Source of the DNA: Rhodohalobacter sp. SW132
Lineage (GTDB): Bacteria; Bacteroidota; Rhodothermia; Balneolales; Balneolaceae
Assembly (NCBI RefSeq): GCF_003390325.1
Contig: NZ_QUOK01000002.1
Span: 248,001 to 312,000 of the forward strand
DNA: 64,000 nucleotides
Reading direction: 5' to 3'
The stretch's first letter is position 1. Each line of letters begins with the position of its first letter. Under the pieces are notes generated by a model. That model saw only the letters and a list, made by a program, of their open reading frames with translations. It searched no databases and was not told the origin of the DNA. Below, one piece after another: positions 1 to 9,634 of this stretch. The position numbers were made by a program, and so were the translations under genes.

Positions 1-1084
<1,084 letters not shown>

Positions 1085-1106
1085 TTAAATATGTTGTTGA
1101 AAGTAA

Positions 1107-1278
1107 TTCCCCTATCGGGAGGGGACAGTATAATCGCGTTCAGCGATTTTACAGGGGTGGGTTTGTAGGATTGAGAAGCTTGAATCTATCTCTAAACTAC
1201 ATCAACGTTCCTTCTACCCACCTCTGATCAAAAACTCTGTACGAGTTTTGATCTGTCTCCTCCGGGGAGGAGAGGGGA
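1107..1278. repeat. composite palindromic intergenic repeat (copy 1)
   Basis: The space between the CoA-binding gene and metY is filled by nested inverted repeats. G/C-rich outer arms (CCCCTATCGGGAGGGG) are followed by an inner hairpin, AATCGC-GTTCA-GCGATT. After about 50 nt a mirrored part follows, with the hairpin GATCAAAACTC/GAGTTTTGATC and arms CTCCTCCGGGGAGGAG. The loop motif GCGTTCAGC recurs in the copy at 1801-1858. This looks like a REP-type dispersed element rather than a gene. Confidence 0.6.
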
Positions 1279-1289
1279 TAAAAAACCCA

Positions 1290-1736
1290 TCACTTACCCT
1301 TATCCCGGTCGCGGATTAAAAACTGGTGATCAACCTTCATACAGCGGTTTTGTACCAGCAGTGTACCGGCTTCTTCGGCTTTCTGTTTTTCATCAGGGTG
1401 ATCTCCGGTACCGAGTTGCAGCCAGATCACTTTTGGATCGATTTCCAGCGCCTGATTGACAACTTCGGGGACATAGTCCGGACTGATAAAGACATCCACA
1501 GCATCCACAGTTTCCGGAATTGATTTCAGGTCGGGATACGCCTTGTTGCCAAGGATTTCATCCGCTCCCGGATTTACCGGAATAATGTTATAACCGGCAT
1601 TTTGCAGATATCGGCCTACAAAATGGCTGTCTTTATATCTGTTTCGTGATATTCCCACAATGGCAATGGTTTTGATGTTATCCAGCCAGTTTTCAATGGT
1701 GTCGGTCTCCTCGGAAAGTTCCGGAGTTGCCCGCAT
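1290..1736 (-). CDS. CoA-binding domain protein (YccU-like)
   Basis: Small Rossmann-fold protein of the CoA_binding_2 family. The sequence shows IKTIAIVGISRN (nucleotide-binding loop), NIIPVNPG and a conserved VIWLQLG segment, followed by a cysteine-containing motif NRCMKVDH near the C-terminus, as in YccU-type proteins. The open frame extends to a TTG at 1772, but the ATG at 1736 (MRATPELSEE) gives a 148-residue protein of normal family length and is preferred. Members bind CoA, but a physiological role is not firmly known. It is the first gene after the SAM-I riboswitch and precedes metY, so it is probably co-regulated with methionine biosynthesis. Confidence 0.85.
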   Translation of the reverse strand: MRATPELSEETDTIENWLDNIKTIAIVGISRNRYKDSHFVGRYLQNAGYNIIPVNPGADEILGNKAYPDLKSIPETVDAVDVFISPDYVPEVVNQALEIDPKVIWLQLGTGDHPDEKQKAEEAGTLLVQNRCMKVDHQFLIRDRDKGK

Positions 1737-1800
1737 CTTCTTTTCGTACCAGCTGTTGAATGTACTTCGCAATGTTTTTTATTGGATTAAAGTTGAAAAT

Positions 1801-1858
1801 AGTCCCCCCTTGGAAGGGGGGATGATCAAATGCGTTCAGCATTTGATATGGGGGGATG
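1801..1858. repeat. palindromic intergenic repeat (copy 2)
   Basis: Outer arms CCCCCCTTGGAAGGGGGG, then an inner hairpin ATCAAATGC-GTTCA-GCATTTGAT and a closing GGGGGGATG. It shares the loop motif GCGTTCAGC with the copy at 1107-1278. It lies between the riboswitch terminator and the CoA-binding gene. Confidence 0.6.
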
Positions 1859-1911
1859 TTTCTGATCATGGCTTCAATGTCAGAAATGAGAAATACACCC
1901 CTTACTCAAAC

Positions 1912-1963
1912 AAAAAAAGCCTCTTCCGAAAATCCTGTAATGGGAAAGATTTTCAGAAGAGGC
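1912..1963 (-). terminator. riboswitch expression-platform terminator
   Basis: On the minus strand a 16-bp stem with one mismatch (GCCTCTTCTGAAAATC paired with GATTTTCGGAAGAGGC) is followed by seven T residues. It starts 34 nt after the SAM-I aptamer and before the CoA-binding gene, the position expected for a SAM-controlled transcription terminator. Confidence 0.85.
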
Positions 1964-1996
1964 TTTTTGATTACTGCTTGTAAAATTGCCTGATCA

Positions 1997-2130
1997 TCTC
2001 ATCTTTCCCTGAGCTGATTATTTGATAAATCACTCCGGGCAGGATTTAGCACCTAACATTCCAGCATCTCTGCCGGAACCGGTTGCTAAGGTTTCACAGG
2101 GCCTGTCCCTCAACCTTTCTGGATAAGAAT
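1997..2130 (-). ncRNA. SAM-I riboswitch aptamer (S-box)
   Basis: Read on the minus strand, the segment has the SAM-I hallmarks. P1 pairs TCTTATC with GATGAGA. The conserved core AGGTTGAGGGACAGGCCC is followed by GTGAAACCTTAGCAACC, then a variable hairpin, GGTGCTAAATCC, and the closing CAGGGAAAGATGAGA. SAM-I riboswitches bind S-adenosylmethionine and usually promote termination. Here a strong terminator follows at 1912-1963, and the downstream genes are a CoA-binding protein and metY, fitting an off-switch for methionine synthesis. Identification is from recognised consensus elements, not a covariance search. Confidence 0.93.
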
Positions 2131-2170
2131 TCAAAATGTCAAAAGAACGAATCTCAGAATTGTGAACAAC

Positions 2171-2201
2171 AAAAAAGCCCTGCCGGTTTCCCGGAGGGCT
2201 T
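2171..2201 (-). terminator. Rho-independent terminator, minus strand
   Basis: Hairpin AAGCCCTCCGG/CCGGCAGGGCTT (one bulged base) followed on the minus strand by TTTTTTGTTGTT. It lies about 240 nt after the era stop codon and just before the SAM riboswitch. It probably ends the pdxJ-era transcript. Positions 2202-2444 show no gene. Confidence 0.65.
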
Positions 2202-2444
2202 AGTAATTCTTTCGAAAAAAGTTACACCCTCCGCACTATGTGTGACAATACATACACATCATGCAGATAAAATTTTGGATGCTATTTGATTTAATATTTT
2301 TCACACTTCCATAATACAATTGTTTATGGGTTTGATGCAAGAACTATTTTAGAAGCCTGGAAATAGAGCCTCAATCGCTTAAATGTGTATTTGCTTTAAT
2401 TACTGATGGATCATAGTGAATTACAAGGGTAGATTTATTATATG

Positions 2445-3329
2445 TCAGTACCCAAGATTTCTGACCCAGTTCTCTTTCTCGCGCCATTTTTCGCGCACTT
2501 TAACGTGTAAATCGAGAAATACTTTTTTTCCGATGAACTCTTCAATCGATTCTCTCGCTTTAATGCCGAGATTTTTAATCGCTTTTCCGCCTTTTCCGAT
2601 CAGCATCCCTTTTTGAGATTTTCGGTTTACGATAATCTCAGCACTAATTCTGTCAATATCTACATCCGCTTCGTAGGATATAATCTCAACCGTGCATGAA
2701 TAAGGAATCTCCTCCTGGAACTGAAGATAGACTTGTTCCCGGATCAACTCTGATACAAAAAACCGCACCGGATGTTCACTCAGGTCTTCTTTGGGATAGT
2801 AGGGCGGCCCTGGAATCAGATGAGTTCGGATCGATTCCATCAGCTCTTCAACGCCGGTTCCCTGCAGCGCCGACAGGTAATGCACACCCCGAAAATTTAG
2901 TTTTTCTTTTAATATAGATACTTTTTGATCCGCTTTTCCCCGGTCGATTGCATCCATTTTATTGACAACCAGCAGAATCGGTTTTTGAATGGACCTGAGC
3001 AGTTCAATCACTTCATCTGTGGGATGGGTATCTGTCGGGTCGAATATAAAGAGGATCACATCCGCATCTTTTCGGGCCCGCTCCACGGTTTTCATCATTG
3101 CCTTCTGAAGCTCATATTTTGGTGTAATCACTCCAGGGGTATCTAAAAACACAACCTGCGTATCATCATCAGAAAAAATGCCAACCACCTGGTGGCGAGT
3201 GGTTTGCGCTTTGTGTGTTGTGATAGAAATTTTACTTCCCAGAATGCGATTCATCAATGTCGATTTTCCCGCATTCGGTTTTCCAATGATGGCCGCATAA
3301 CCCGATTTGTGCTGTTTTTCTGTGGTCAA
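2445..3329 (-). CDS. era: GTPase Era
   Basis: Essential GTPase that binds 16S rRNA near its 3' end and assists 30S subunit maturation. The 294-residue product has the G1 loop GKPNAGKST (residues 16-24), a G3 motif FLDTPG, the G4 motif NKMD and a C-terminal KH domain with GKGGKAIKNLG, all in normal order and length. The frame opens with a TTG at 3329 and there is no suitable ATG before the P-loop, so TTG is taken as the start. pdxJ lies 69 nt upstream on the same strand, so a pdxJ-era transcript is likely. Confidence 0.96.
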   Translation of the reverse strand: MTTEKQHKSGYAAIIGKPNAGKSTLMNRILGSKISITTHKAQTTRHQVVGIFSDDDTQVVFLDTPGVITPKYELQKAMMKTVERARKDADVILFIFDPTDTHPTDEVIELLRSIQKPILLVVNKMDAIDRGKADQKVSILKEKLNFRGVHYLSALQGTGVEELMESIRTHLIPGPPYYPKEDLSEHPVRFFVSELIREQVYLQFQEEIPYSCTVEIISYEADVDIDRISAEIIVNRKSQKGMLIGKGGKAIKNLGIKARESIEEFIGKKVFLDLHVKVREKWREKENWVRNLGY

Positions 3330-3398
3330 AATTTCTGGGTTTTAGGTGATTGGATAGATTCTCAACGAATGAATGTACGGATAAAACCTATTCCAGAT

Positions 3399-4118
3399 TT
3401 AGTTCATGATTTTTAAGTACTCTTTCACTGTTTTTTCCAATCCCCAAAATATGGATTTAGAAATCAGAGCGTGACCAATACTGATATCCGCCAGGTGTGG
3501 TACATGTTTAATCAGCAGCGGCAGGTTATCGAGATTAAGACCATGACCCGCATTGACGGTCATGCCAGCTTCATGTATCATGCCGGCTGCTTTTCCAAGT
3601 CGTTTAAGCTCGGTTAACTGGTCTTCCTTATTGATACTGTTTGCAAATGTACCGGTGTGCAGCTCAACAGCATCAGCCCCGAGTTTATGTGCCAGCTCAA
3701 TATCTTTCGGATTGGGGTCCAGGAAGAGTGAAATATCGATCCCGGATTGTTTAAATGCCGGAAACACCCGTTCTTCGTAATCTTTATAGACTTTTTCCAT
3801 GTTAAGGCCTCCTTCCGTAGTTAGTTCTTCACGGCCCTCCGGCACAAGTGTTACCAGTTCCGGTTTGATATCGAGGCAAATTTCTATCATTTCATCCGAT
3901 GCTGCCATTTCAAAATCAAGCAATCCCGTGACTGAATCTTTCAGCCGGTACACATCATCGTCCCGAATGTGGCGCCGGTCGCCGCGAAGGTGAAACACAA
4001 TGCCAGCCGCACCAGCCCGTTCGCAAACCTCTGAAGCTTCTACCGGATCGGGAAAACCTTCTCCGCGTGCATTACGAATTGTAGCAACATGGTCGATATT
4101 TACCAGTAATCTCATCAT
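3399..4118 (-). CDS. pdxJ: pyridoxine 5'-phosphate synthase PdxJ
   Basis: Condenses 1-deoxyxylulose 5-phosphate with 3-amino-2-oxopropyl phosphate to give pyridoxine 5'-phosphate, the last ring-forming step of the DXP-dependent vitamin B6 pathway. The protein starts MMRLLVNIDHVATIRNARG, the diagnostic PdxJ N-terminus. It contains RGDRRHI, an ELHTG motif and NAGHGLNLDN near the C-terminus. The open frame reaches back to a TTG at 4142, but the ATG pair at 4118/4115 matches the family start. It is divergent from the NlpC/P60 gene and co-directional with era. Confidence 0.95.
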   Translation of the reverse strand: MMRLLVNIDHVATIRNARGEGFPDPVEASEVCERAGAAGIVFHLRGDRRHIRDDDVYRLKDSVTGLLDFEMAASDEMIEICLDIKPELVTLVPEGREELTTEGGLNMEKVYKDYEERVFPAFKQSGIDISLFLDPNPKDIELAHKLGADAVELHTGTFANSINKEDQLTELKRLGKAAGMIHEAGMTVNAGHGLNLDNLPLLIKHVPHLADISIGHALISKSIFWGLEKTVKEYLKIMN

Positions 4119-4162
4119 ATTCAATGGTTGGTTTTTCAACAAGATACAAACAACGATTACAA

Positions 4163-4669
4163 ATGTGCACCCCGGGAAACATTGTTCTTTTTTATCAAAA
4201 ATTTGCTCTTTTACTGCTTACAGTAATTCTTTTATCCTCATGCGGAGTGGCGAACCAACAGCGTGCGCCTCAACAGAGCGCAACAGATTCAGGCCAGCGT
4301 TCGAGTATATTGGGTGCCCTTGAAGAAGCTCACCGGGAGTGGCAGGGAACGCCGTACATTCTCGGCGGAAGCGGTATAAACGGCGTAGATTGCTCCTCTT
4401 TTACTCAAATTATTTTCAGAGATTACCTGGGTAAAACACTTCCCAGAAATACCCGCGCCCAGCTGCAGGAGGGGAACAGCGTGCGGCGAAATCAAATTCA
4501 GCCGGGTGATCTGATTTTTTTCAGAACCGGTCGCGATCTGCTGCATGTGGGAATCGCAATGGAGAACGGAAGATTTTTACACGCTTCGGTCTCCTCCGGC
4601 GTGATGATCTCCCGGCTTGATCAAAACTACTGGGCTTCACGATATCTTGCTACAAGGCGACTGTTCTGA
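4163..4669 (+). CDS. NlpC/P60 family lipoprotein (peptidoglycan hydrolase)
   Basis: Cell-wall hydrolase of the NlpC/P60 cysteine-peptidase family, expected to cut peptide stems of peptidoglycan from the periplasm. From the ATG at 4163 the protein has a hydrophobic signal segment ending LLSSCG (lipobox Cys27). The catalytic domain shows GVDCSSF (C77, nucleophile) and LLHVGIAM (H128), like Spr/NlpC. The frame could start at 4124, but that would overlap divergent pdxJ and put a charged stretch before the signal peptide. Total length of 168 residues is normal for single-domain lipoprotein members. No plus-strand partner is adjacent. Confidence 0.9.
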   Translation: MCTPGNIVLFYQKFALLLLTVILLSSCGVANQQRAPQQSATDSGQRSSILGALEEAHREWQGTPYILGGSGINGVDCSSFTQIIFRDYLGKTLPRNTRAQLQEGNSVRRNQIQPGDLIFFRTGRDLLHVGIAMENGRFLHASVSSGVMISRLDQNYWASRYLATRRLF

Positions 4670-4781
4670 AGGTTGATTTCGTAAATCTTCTCACACTATT
4701 TGGACGCCTTCGGTTGAACGCCTTCGGATAGAGTTCTGTTTAGATAGTTGAACAAACGATAATCCAATTCATCATAATCCC

Positions 4782-5366
4782 ATGAGTACCGAAAAGAAAA
4801 AAGATCTCAGAACATATACATCTGACCTGCTTGCACTCGAAAAACATTTTATGAATGCGATAAAAAAGCAGAAAGCGTCCGATAAGGTAAAGGACGATCG
4901 TGTTATTGAATTGATGCACGAGCTTGACAAGATGGTCTCCACCCATGTGAAATCCCTCGAACGGCACGTAGACAGACTTGGCGGCGAGATGAAATCCGAT
5001 ATCAAATCAAAAATTGCATCGTTTACCGGCTCGGTCGCTGGCCTGATGGATAGCGTACGCAGTGATACGGTTTCAAAGATGATGCGAGATGATTACACCG
5101 CCCTTTCTATGATTACAATCGGTTATACCATGCTGCATACCCACGCGCTGGCGGAAGAGGATGAGCTGCTGGCAGATTTGACCACGGAGCACATGACAAG
5201 GTGCACCAGTTTGATTACCGAAATCAGCAAAGTGGTGCCGCTCGTTGTGGCTTCTGAAATGATTGAGGATGAAAAACGTGCGGAGATAATCGGTCAGAAA
5301 GCGCTTGAAAATACGCAGGCAGCCTGGAAACCGGATGTCGTAAACAGGGAGCCTGAGATCGTCTGA
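4782..5366 (+). CDS. conserved hypothetical protein, helical
   Basis: The 194-residue product is almost entirely predicted helical, rich in charged residues and without signal peptide. It resembles a four-helix, ferritin-like bundle of the kind seen in stress proteins (segments LLALEKHFMNAIKKQK, ELLADLTTEHMTRCTSLI). No metal-binding EXXH pattern is clear, so the fold assignment is only a guess. It begins MSTEKKKDLRTYTSDLLALE and is followed by a good terminator. It appears monocistronic. Function not recognised. Confidence 0.75.
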   Translation: MSTEKKKDLRTYTSDLLALEKHFMNAIKKQKASDKVKDDRVIELMHELDKMVSTHVKSLERHVDRLGGEMKSDIKSKIASFTGSVAGLMDSVRSDTVSKMMRDDYTALSMITIGYTMLHTHALAEEDELLADLTTEHMTRCTSLITEISKVVPLVVASEMIEDEKRAEIIGQKALENTQAAWKPDVVNREPEIV

Positions 5367-5393
5367 TTTGTTGCTGAATAAATAATTTCTAAG

Positions 5394-5433
5394 AAAAAGT
5401 CGGGCAGGAAAAGTACCGGCTTTTTCTTTTTTT
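5394..5433 (+). terminator. Rho-independent terminator
   Basis: Stem AAAAAGTCGG/CCGGCTTTTT (one G-T pair) followed by CTTTTTTT, 27 nt after the stop of the helical hypothetical gene. Confidence 0.8.
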
Positions 5434-5477
5434 AAATACCTGAGTTCTATTCATAATATATTTCATTTATTCGGTAT

Positions 5478-5580
5478 CAAGTCTCCCCTAAAAAGGGGAG
5501 ATTTAGAGGGGTGTTCATCGGTTTATTCACAGGTCTGATGGACATCCCCCTCAATCCCCCTTTTCTAAGGGGGACTTTTT
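5478..5580. repeat. palindromic intergenic repeat (copy 3)
   Basis: Arms GTCTCCCCTAAAAAGGGGAG and CCCCCTTTTCTAAGGGGGAC flank a core with GAGGGGTGTTCATC and GATGGACATCCCCCTC, so the element is an imperfect palindrome of about 100 nt. It has the same nested CCCCC/GGGGG architecture as the elements at 1107-1278 and 1801-1858. It lies between convergent genes. Confidence 0.6.
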
Positions 5581-5608
5581 CATCCCTAATTCAAGAATAG
5601 AACTCAGG

Positions 5609-6286
5609 TTAAAACCTATTCCATGGAAAAGTGTCGGGTGCAGAAGCAACGAACTCCTGTTTCTCTTTCAGTGTGGGGTGCTCTAGCCTGAATTTGTGTG
5701 CGTGAAGGGCAATATCAGAATCAGACGTACGTCCATATTTTCGATCGCCGTGAACCGGGGTGCCGATTTCAGCGAATTGTACGCGTATCTGATGCGCTCG
5801 TCCGGTTTCAAGGTTTATACTCACAAGTGCCATTCTTTCGTTTCTCCCTACAGTTTGAAATGAGAGTTTTGCCGCTTTGCTGTTCTTCCGGGGCGAGGAT
5901 ACAACCTGTGTGATGTTCTTTTTTTTGTCTTTCAACAGGTGATGCTCCAGCACACCATTTGGAGGAGGATCACCATCCAGCACGGCGAGATACGACTTTT
6001 TGACTTTACGGGCTCGTATCTGCTCGCTGATTCGTGAGGCTGCTTTGGATGTTTTAGCAAACACCATCACACCGCTGACCGGCTGATCCAGTCTATGAAG
6101 CAGACCCAGAAATACGTTGCCCGGCTTATCATACTTTTTTTTGATGTACTCTTTACAGAGATTCAGCAAGTCCGGACGCCCGGTATGATCCTCCTGCGAA
6201 AGCACGCCGGCCGGTTTGTTCACTACGAGCAGATGATTGTCTTCGAACAAAATCGGAATATCAGGTTGGGTGCCGGTTGTTTCCAT
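5609..6286 (-). CDS. RluA-family pseudouridine synthase
   Basis: Isomerises specific uridines in rRNA or tRNA to pseudouridine. The 225-residue protein has the family opening DNHLLVVNKPAGVLSQ, the catalytic motif HRLDQPVSGV with Asp67, and the C-terminal ETGRAHQIRVQFAEIGTP block. It lacks an S4 domain, like short RluA-type members such as RluC/TruC catalytic cores. Which site it modifies cannot be told from sequence. It starts at an ATG and stands alone between convergent and divergent neighbours. Confidence 0.92.
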   Translation of the reverse strand: METTGTQPDIPILFEDNHLLVVNKPAGVLSQEDHTGRPDLLNLCKEYIKKKYDKPGNVFLGLLHRLDQPVSGVMVFAKTSKAASRISEQIRARKVKKSYLAVLDGDPPPNGVLEHHLLKDKKKNITQVVSSPRKNSKAAKLSFQTVGRNERMALVSINLETGRAHQIRVQFAEIGTPVHGDRKYGRTSDSDIALHAHKFRLEHPTLKEKQEFVASAPDTFPWNRF

Positions 6287-6563
6287 TATGGATAAGATCT
6301 TGAAGTATTCTTAGTGTTTCGGTTTGATATCAGACTGATAATGCGTCTTTGATAATCGATAAAGATTGAGTCTCCGGATGAGCCATCTATGTTTCAAATG
6401 TTGATTCATCAGAAGACTATTTACCCAAAAACTCATCTGATTACTGCCCTGTATTGCATAAGTGCCACTACGCAAATAGCTGCAGCTGCATCAAATCAAA
6501 CAATATAAAAGTTTTTCCCGAGGATACGGTTTGCTATTTTTGTGAAAATTGAAAGTTGCTTGT

Positions 6564-8399
6564 ATGTCTATTACCGTTCAGGAAAAAGTTGATCATCTGC
6601 CGCTGAGTCCCGGTGTCTACCAGTTTAAAGACAGCCGCGGGAACCATCTTTATGTCGGAAAAGCAAAAAAGCTGCGGAATCGTGTGCGATCCTATTTCCA
6701 GGAATCCCGCCATCATGACGGACGCCTGAAGGTGATGATCTCTAAGATTGATGATGTGGAGGTCATCGTTACCGATTCCGAAGCAGAAGCATTGATTCTC
6801 GAAAATAACCTCATCAAAAAGCATCAGCCGCGATACAACATCATGTATCGTGATGATAAATCCTATCCCTACATCTGCGTAACGCGCGGACGAAAACCGA
6901 GGGTTTATCCAACCCGAACCGTCGTTCGTGACGGCAGTAAATATTTTGGCCCGTACGATCACGTGGGTCACATGCGACGCATGCTCGAAACCATCCGGAA
7001 GACATTCAATCTCTGCACATGCGCTGTCTCTCCAAAAATGATCGATCCTTCAAGAGGCACTCCAAAATGGCACTCCTGTTTTGATGATTACCTTGAAAAC
7101 TGTTCGGGAGACTGGGATGAGGAGACATATCAAACCATAATGCAGAAGGTTGAGCGGCTGCTGACCGGGAAAACGGAGGACCTGATCCGTGAAATCAAAG
7201 AAGAGATGCAGATCGCTTCGGATGCGCTTGCATTTGAGGAAGCTGCCAGACTTCGCGACAGCATGGAATCTCTTGTGAAATACAATCAGAAAATGAAGAT
7301 TGTAGATAACAAACAGGTGAACCGCGATATATTTGCCATAGAAGTGGATGACGAGCTGCAGGAAGCGTGCGGCGTACTTTTTAAGGTAAGAGAGGGAAAA
7401 CTGATCGGGAAATTTCACCGTTTTTTGAAAAACATATCTGAATCCTCAAGAGACATGATGATTCAATCATTCGTGGAGGATTACTACACAGGTCAGTTTG
7501 CCGGGGCAATTCCGGATGAAGTATATATCAGCGAAGAGATGGAAGATTCCGAACCTCTGGCCGAATATTTGTGGGAACAGCATCAGAAAAAAGTGCCGAT
7601 TCATGTGCCGAAAATCGGGGAGAAGAAGCACCTGATTAACATGGCGATTTCAAATGCCAAGCTGAACCTCGGGCAGAGAAAACTGGAAAAGCAGAAGTAT
7701 GAAAAGGAGCGGATCCCGCAGTCGGTTAAAGACCTGAAAGAGTATCTCCACCTGCAGCGGCTGCCTCGACGGATTGAGTGCTTTGATAATTCCAACACCC
7801 AGGGAACCGACCCGGTCGCTTCGATGGTCAGTTTTGTGGATGCAAAGCCAAGAAAAAGCGAATACAAACGATTTAAAATTAGAACCGTAACCGGGGCCGA
7901 TGATTTCGCATCGATGAAAGAGATTGTGATGCGTCGCTATAAACGGGTAAAACGGGAAAAACTGCAGCCTCCTGATTTAATTTTGATCGACGGCGGAAAA
8001 GGCCAGCTAAATGCGGCGGTAGAAGGTTTGAGGGAAATTGGGTTTGAAGACGCATGCGAAGTTGCGGGGATCGCAAAACGGATGGAGGAGATTTTTGTGC
8101 CGGGAAAGGCAGACCCTTATATGATTCCCAAAACATCATCAGCCCTCAAACTGCTGCAGCGGGCACGGGATGAAGCGCACCGGTTTGCCATCAACTACCA
8201 CCGGGATAAACGCACAAAAAGGACAATCAAAACGGAATTGACAGAAATAGACGGAATCGGTGAAAAAACGGCTACAGAACTTATTAAAATCTTTGGATCA
8301 GTAAAGAAAGTAAAACAGGCGGAAGAGCAGCAGATTAGGGATGCTATAGGAGAAAAGAAGGGGAGTGCAGTCTATTCATTTTTCCGTGATCGGGGGTAA
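6564..8399 (+). CDS. uvrC: excinuclease ABC subunit UvrC
   Basis: Nuclease subunit of nucleotide excision repair, making the 3' and 5' incisions in the UvrB-DNA complex. The 611-residue protein has an N-terminal GIY-YIG domain (PGVYQFKDSRGN...YVGKAKKLRNRV), a UVR motif near residues 205-240, the C-terminal RNase H-like endonuclease (ECFDNSNTQGTDPVASMV, DLILIDGGKGQLNAA) and terminal helix-hairpin-helix repeats (EIDGIGEKTATELIKIFGS). The open frame extends to a TTG at 6549, but the ATG at 6564 (MSITVQEKVDHL) is the natural start. Confidence 0.97.
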   Translation: MSITVQEKVDHLPLSPGVYQFKDSRGNHLYVGKAKKLRNRVRSYFQESRHHDGRLKVMISKIDDVEVIVTDSEAEALILENNLIKKHQPRYNIMYRDDKSYPYICVTRGRKPRVYPTRTVVRDGSKYFGPYDHVGHMRRMLETIRKTFNLCTCAVSPKMIDPSRGTPKWHSCFDDYLENCSGDWDEETYQTIMQKVERLLTGKTEDLIREIKEEMQIASDALAFEEAARLRDSMESLVKYNQKMKIVDNKQVNRDIFAIEVDDELQEACGVLFKVREGKLIGKFHRFLKNISESSRDMMIQSFVEDYYTGQFAGAIPDEVYISEEMEDSEPLAEYLWEQHQKKVPIHVPKIGEKKHLINMAISNAKLNLGQRKLEKQKYEKERIPQSVKDLKEYLHLQRLPRRIECFDNSNTQGTDPVASMVSFVDAKPRKSEYKRFKIRTVTGADDFASMKEIVMRRYKRVKREKLQPPDLILIDGGKGQLNAAVEGLREIGFEDACEVAGIAKRMEEIFVPGKADPYMIPKTSSALKLLQRARDEAHRFAINYHRDKRTKRTIKTELTEIDGIGEKTATELIKIFGSVKKVKQAEEQQIRDAIGEKKGSAVYSFFRDRG

Positions 8400-8550
8400 C
8401 TATTTTTCCTGTGAGCGGTTTTAGGCAACAAATTTTCTTGAAATCATAGTAGATTTGCACACCCTATATCTCTATTTATATATGATAATACCCAAAATGG
8501 CTAAGAAAGTTGTATCCACTTAAAGAAATAACTTTCTATATTTGTCCTTT

Positions 8551-8558
8551 TTGCTCAA
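8551..8558. promoter_or_regulatory. TTGCTCAA motif upstream of the LacI-family gene
   Basis: One copy of the TTGCTCAA motif that recurs through the locus lies 45 nt before the regulator's ATG. Just upstream, AGAAAGTT (8504-8511) and AACTTTCT (8530-8537) form an inverted repeat. This suggests the regulator gene belongs to the same circuit. Confidence 0.4.
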
Positions 8559-8602
8559 ATGATCGTTATTGAACAGTATACCACTCACTTGAACTACCAT
8601 TG

Positions 8603-9634
8603 ATGAAAGTTACACTTAAAGACATATCAGAAAACACGGGGTTTTCCGTATCTACAATTTCAAGGGCTATTCGAAATAAAGGAAGAATATCAGATAAAAA
8701 TCGCAAAAAGATTATCACCAGTGCTCAAAAACTGGGCTACCCGCTGCCGGAAAAACGAACAAGGGAAACTGAAAGCGGCAAGCCAAATTTTGCGCTGGTT
8801 ACACATTTCAGAACCGGCGAATTTTACGCGTCATTCTTTGTAGGCTTTGCAGAAGCGGCTCAAAAAAAAGGGCTTCGGGTTGGGCTATTTGATGTAAGGC
8901 CTGATCTTCAGGAGATAGAGGAACTGTTTAAAGATCTGAAAGGGCTGGGGTATGCGGGTGCAGTACTGTTTATACCGGAGCTTAAAGATTTTGAGTACAA
9001 AGAAATTTTAGAAAATACTTCGGTTGATTTTCCTATCATCTCTTGTTCCCAGATTGATAACTCCGTGCTGGATACGGTGACCTTTGATGCCTACCAGGGT
9101 GCGGTGATGGTGGCAAAACATTTTTATGAGCAGGGGTACCGTTCCTTCGGAATTATCGAAGGACCCTATGAAACTCCAGAAGCGAGATTTCGAACCAACG
9201 GCTTTACAGATTATTTGAAAAGCGTTCCGGATGCTGAAAAATTGTGGGAATTCCGTGGCGATTATACTCATGAGTCCGGTATTCGCGCATTCGATGATTT
9301 TATACAGCTAAACAAAAAACCACGCGCTATTTTTGGAGCGAACGATGCAATGGTTCTGGGTTTTATAGAATCGCTGCGAAAAGCCAATCTTCAGATTCCG
9401 GATGATGTAGCCATTGCCGGTTATGACAACCTTCCGATTTGTGAATATCACTATCCCAAAATTACATCCGTAAAAACAGATTATTCTTTATTAGCAGAGA
9501 ATACGTTCGACAACCTGATTTCCCGGCTCGGATCACCCGATAAACACCAGGGGATCGTTAGCCTCGTGCCTGTATCACTTGAAGTCAGAGACTCTTCACT
9601 TCACTATTCAGAGAATAAAGTTGCACAGTCCTGA
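8603..9634 (+). CDS. LacI-family transcriptional regulator
   Basis: DNA-binding repressor with an N-terminal LacI helix-turn-helix (VTLKDISENTGFSVSTISRAIRNKG, residues 3-27 region) and a periplasmic-binding-protein-like sugar-sensing domain (from about residue 60). The latter includes GIIEGPYETPEAR and the family segment AIFGANDAMVLGFIESLRK. Length of 343 residues is normal. The ATG at 8603 is chosen over a TTG at 8600. It directly precedes the xylan cluster, and LacI-type palindromes (AAGCGCTT) lie upstream of several locus genes, so it is the likely repressor for them. The effector is not visible. A xylo-oligomer, xylose or an aldobiouronate is plausible. Confidence 0.93.
   Translation: MKVTLKDISENTGFSVSTISRAIRNKGRISDKNRKKIITSAQKLGYPLPEKRTRETESGKPNFALVTHFRTGEFYASFFVGFAEAAQKKGLRVGLFDVRPDLQEIEELFKDLKGLGYAGAVLFIPELKDFEYKEILENTSVDFPIISCSQIDNSVLDTVTFDAYQGAVMVAKHFYEQGYRSFGIIEGPYETPEARFRTNGFTDYLKSVPDAEKLWEFRGDYTHESGIRAFDDFIQLNKKPRAIFGANDAMVLGFIESLRKANLQIPDDVAIAGYDNLPICEYHYPKITSVKTDYSLLAENTFDNLISRLGSPDKHQGIVSLVPVSLEVRDSSLHYSENKVAQS

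Noticed and set aside
5295-5310. AAAGCGCTTG match inside the helical hypothetical gene
   Set aside because: It encodes part of the protein (KAL), lies in a gene unrelated to xylan and is far from a promoter, so it is taken as chance. It shows that the core can occur randomly in coding DNA.
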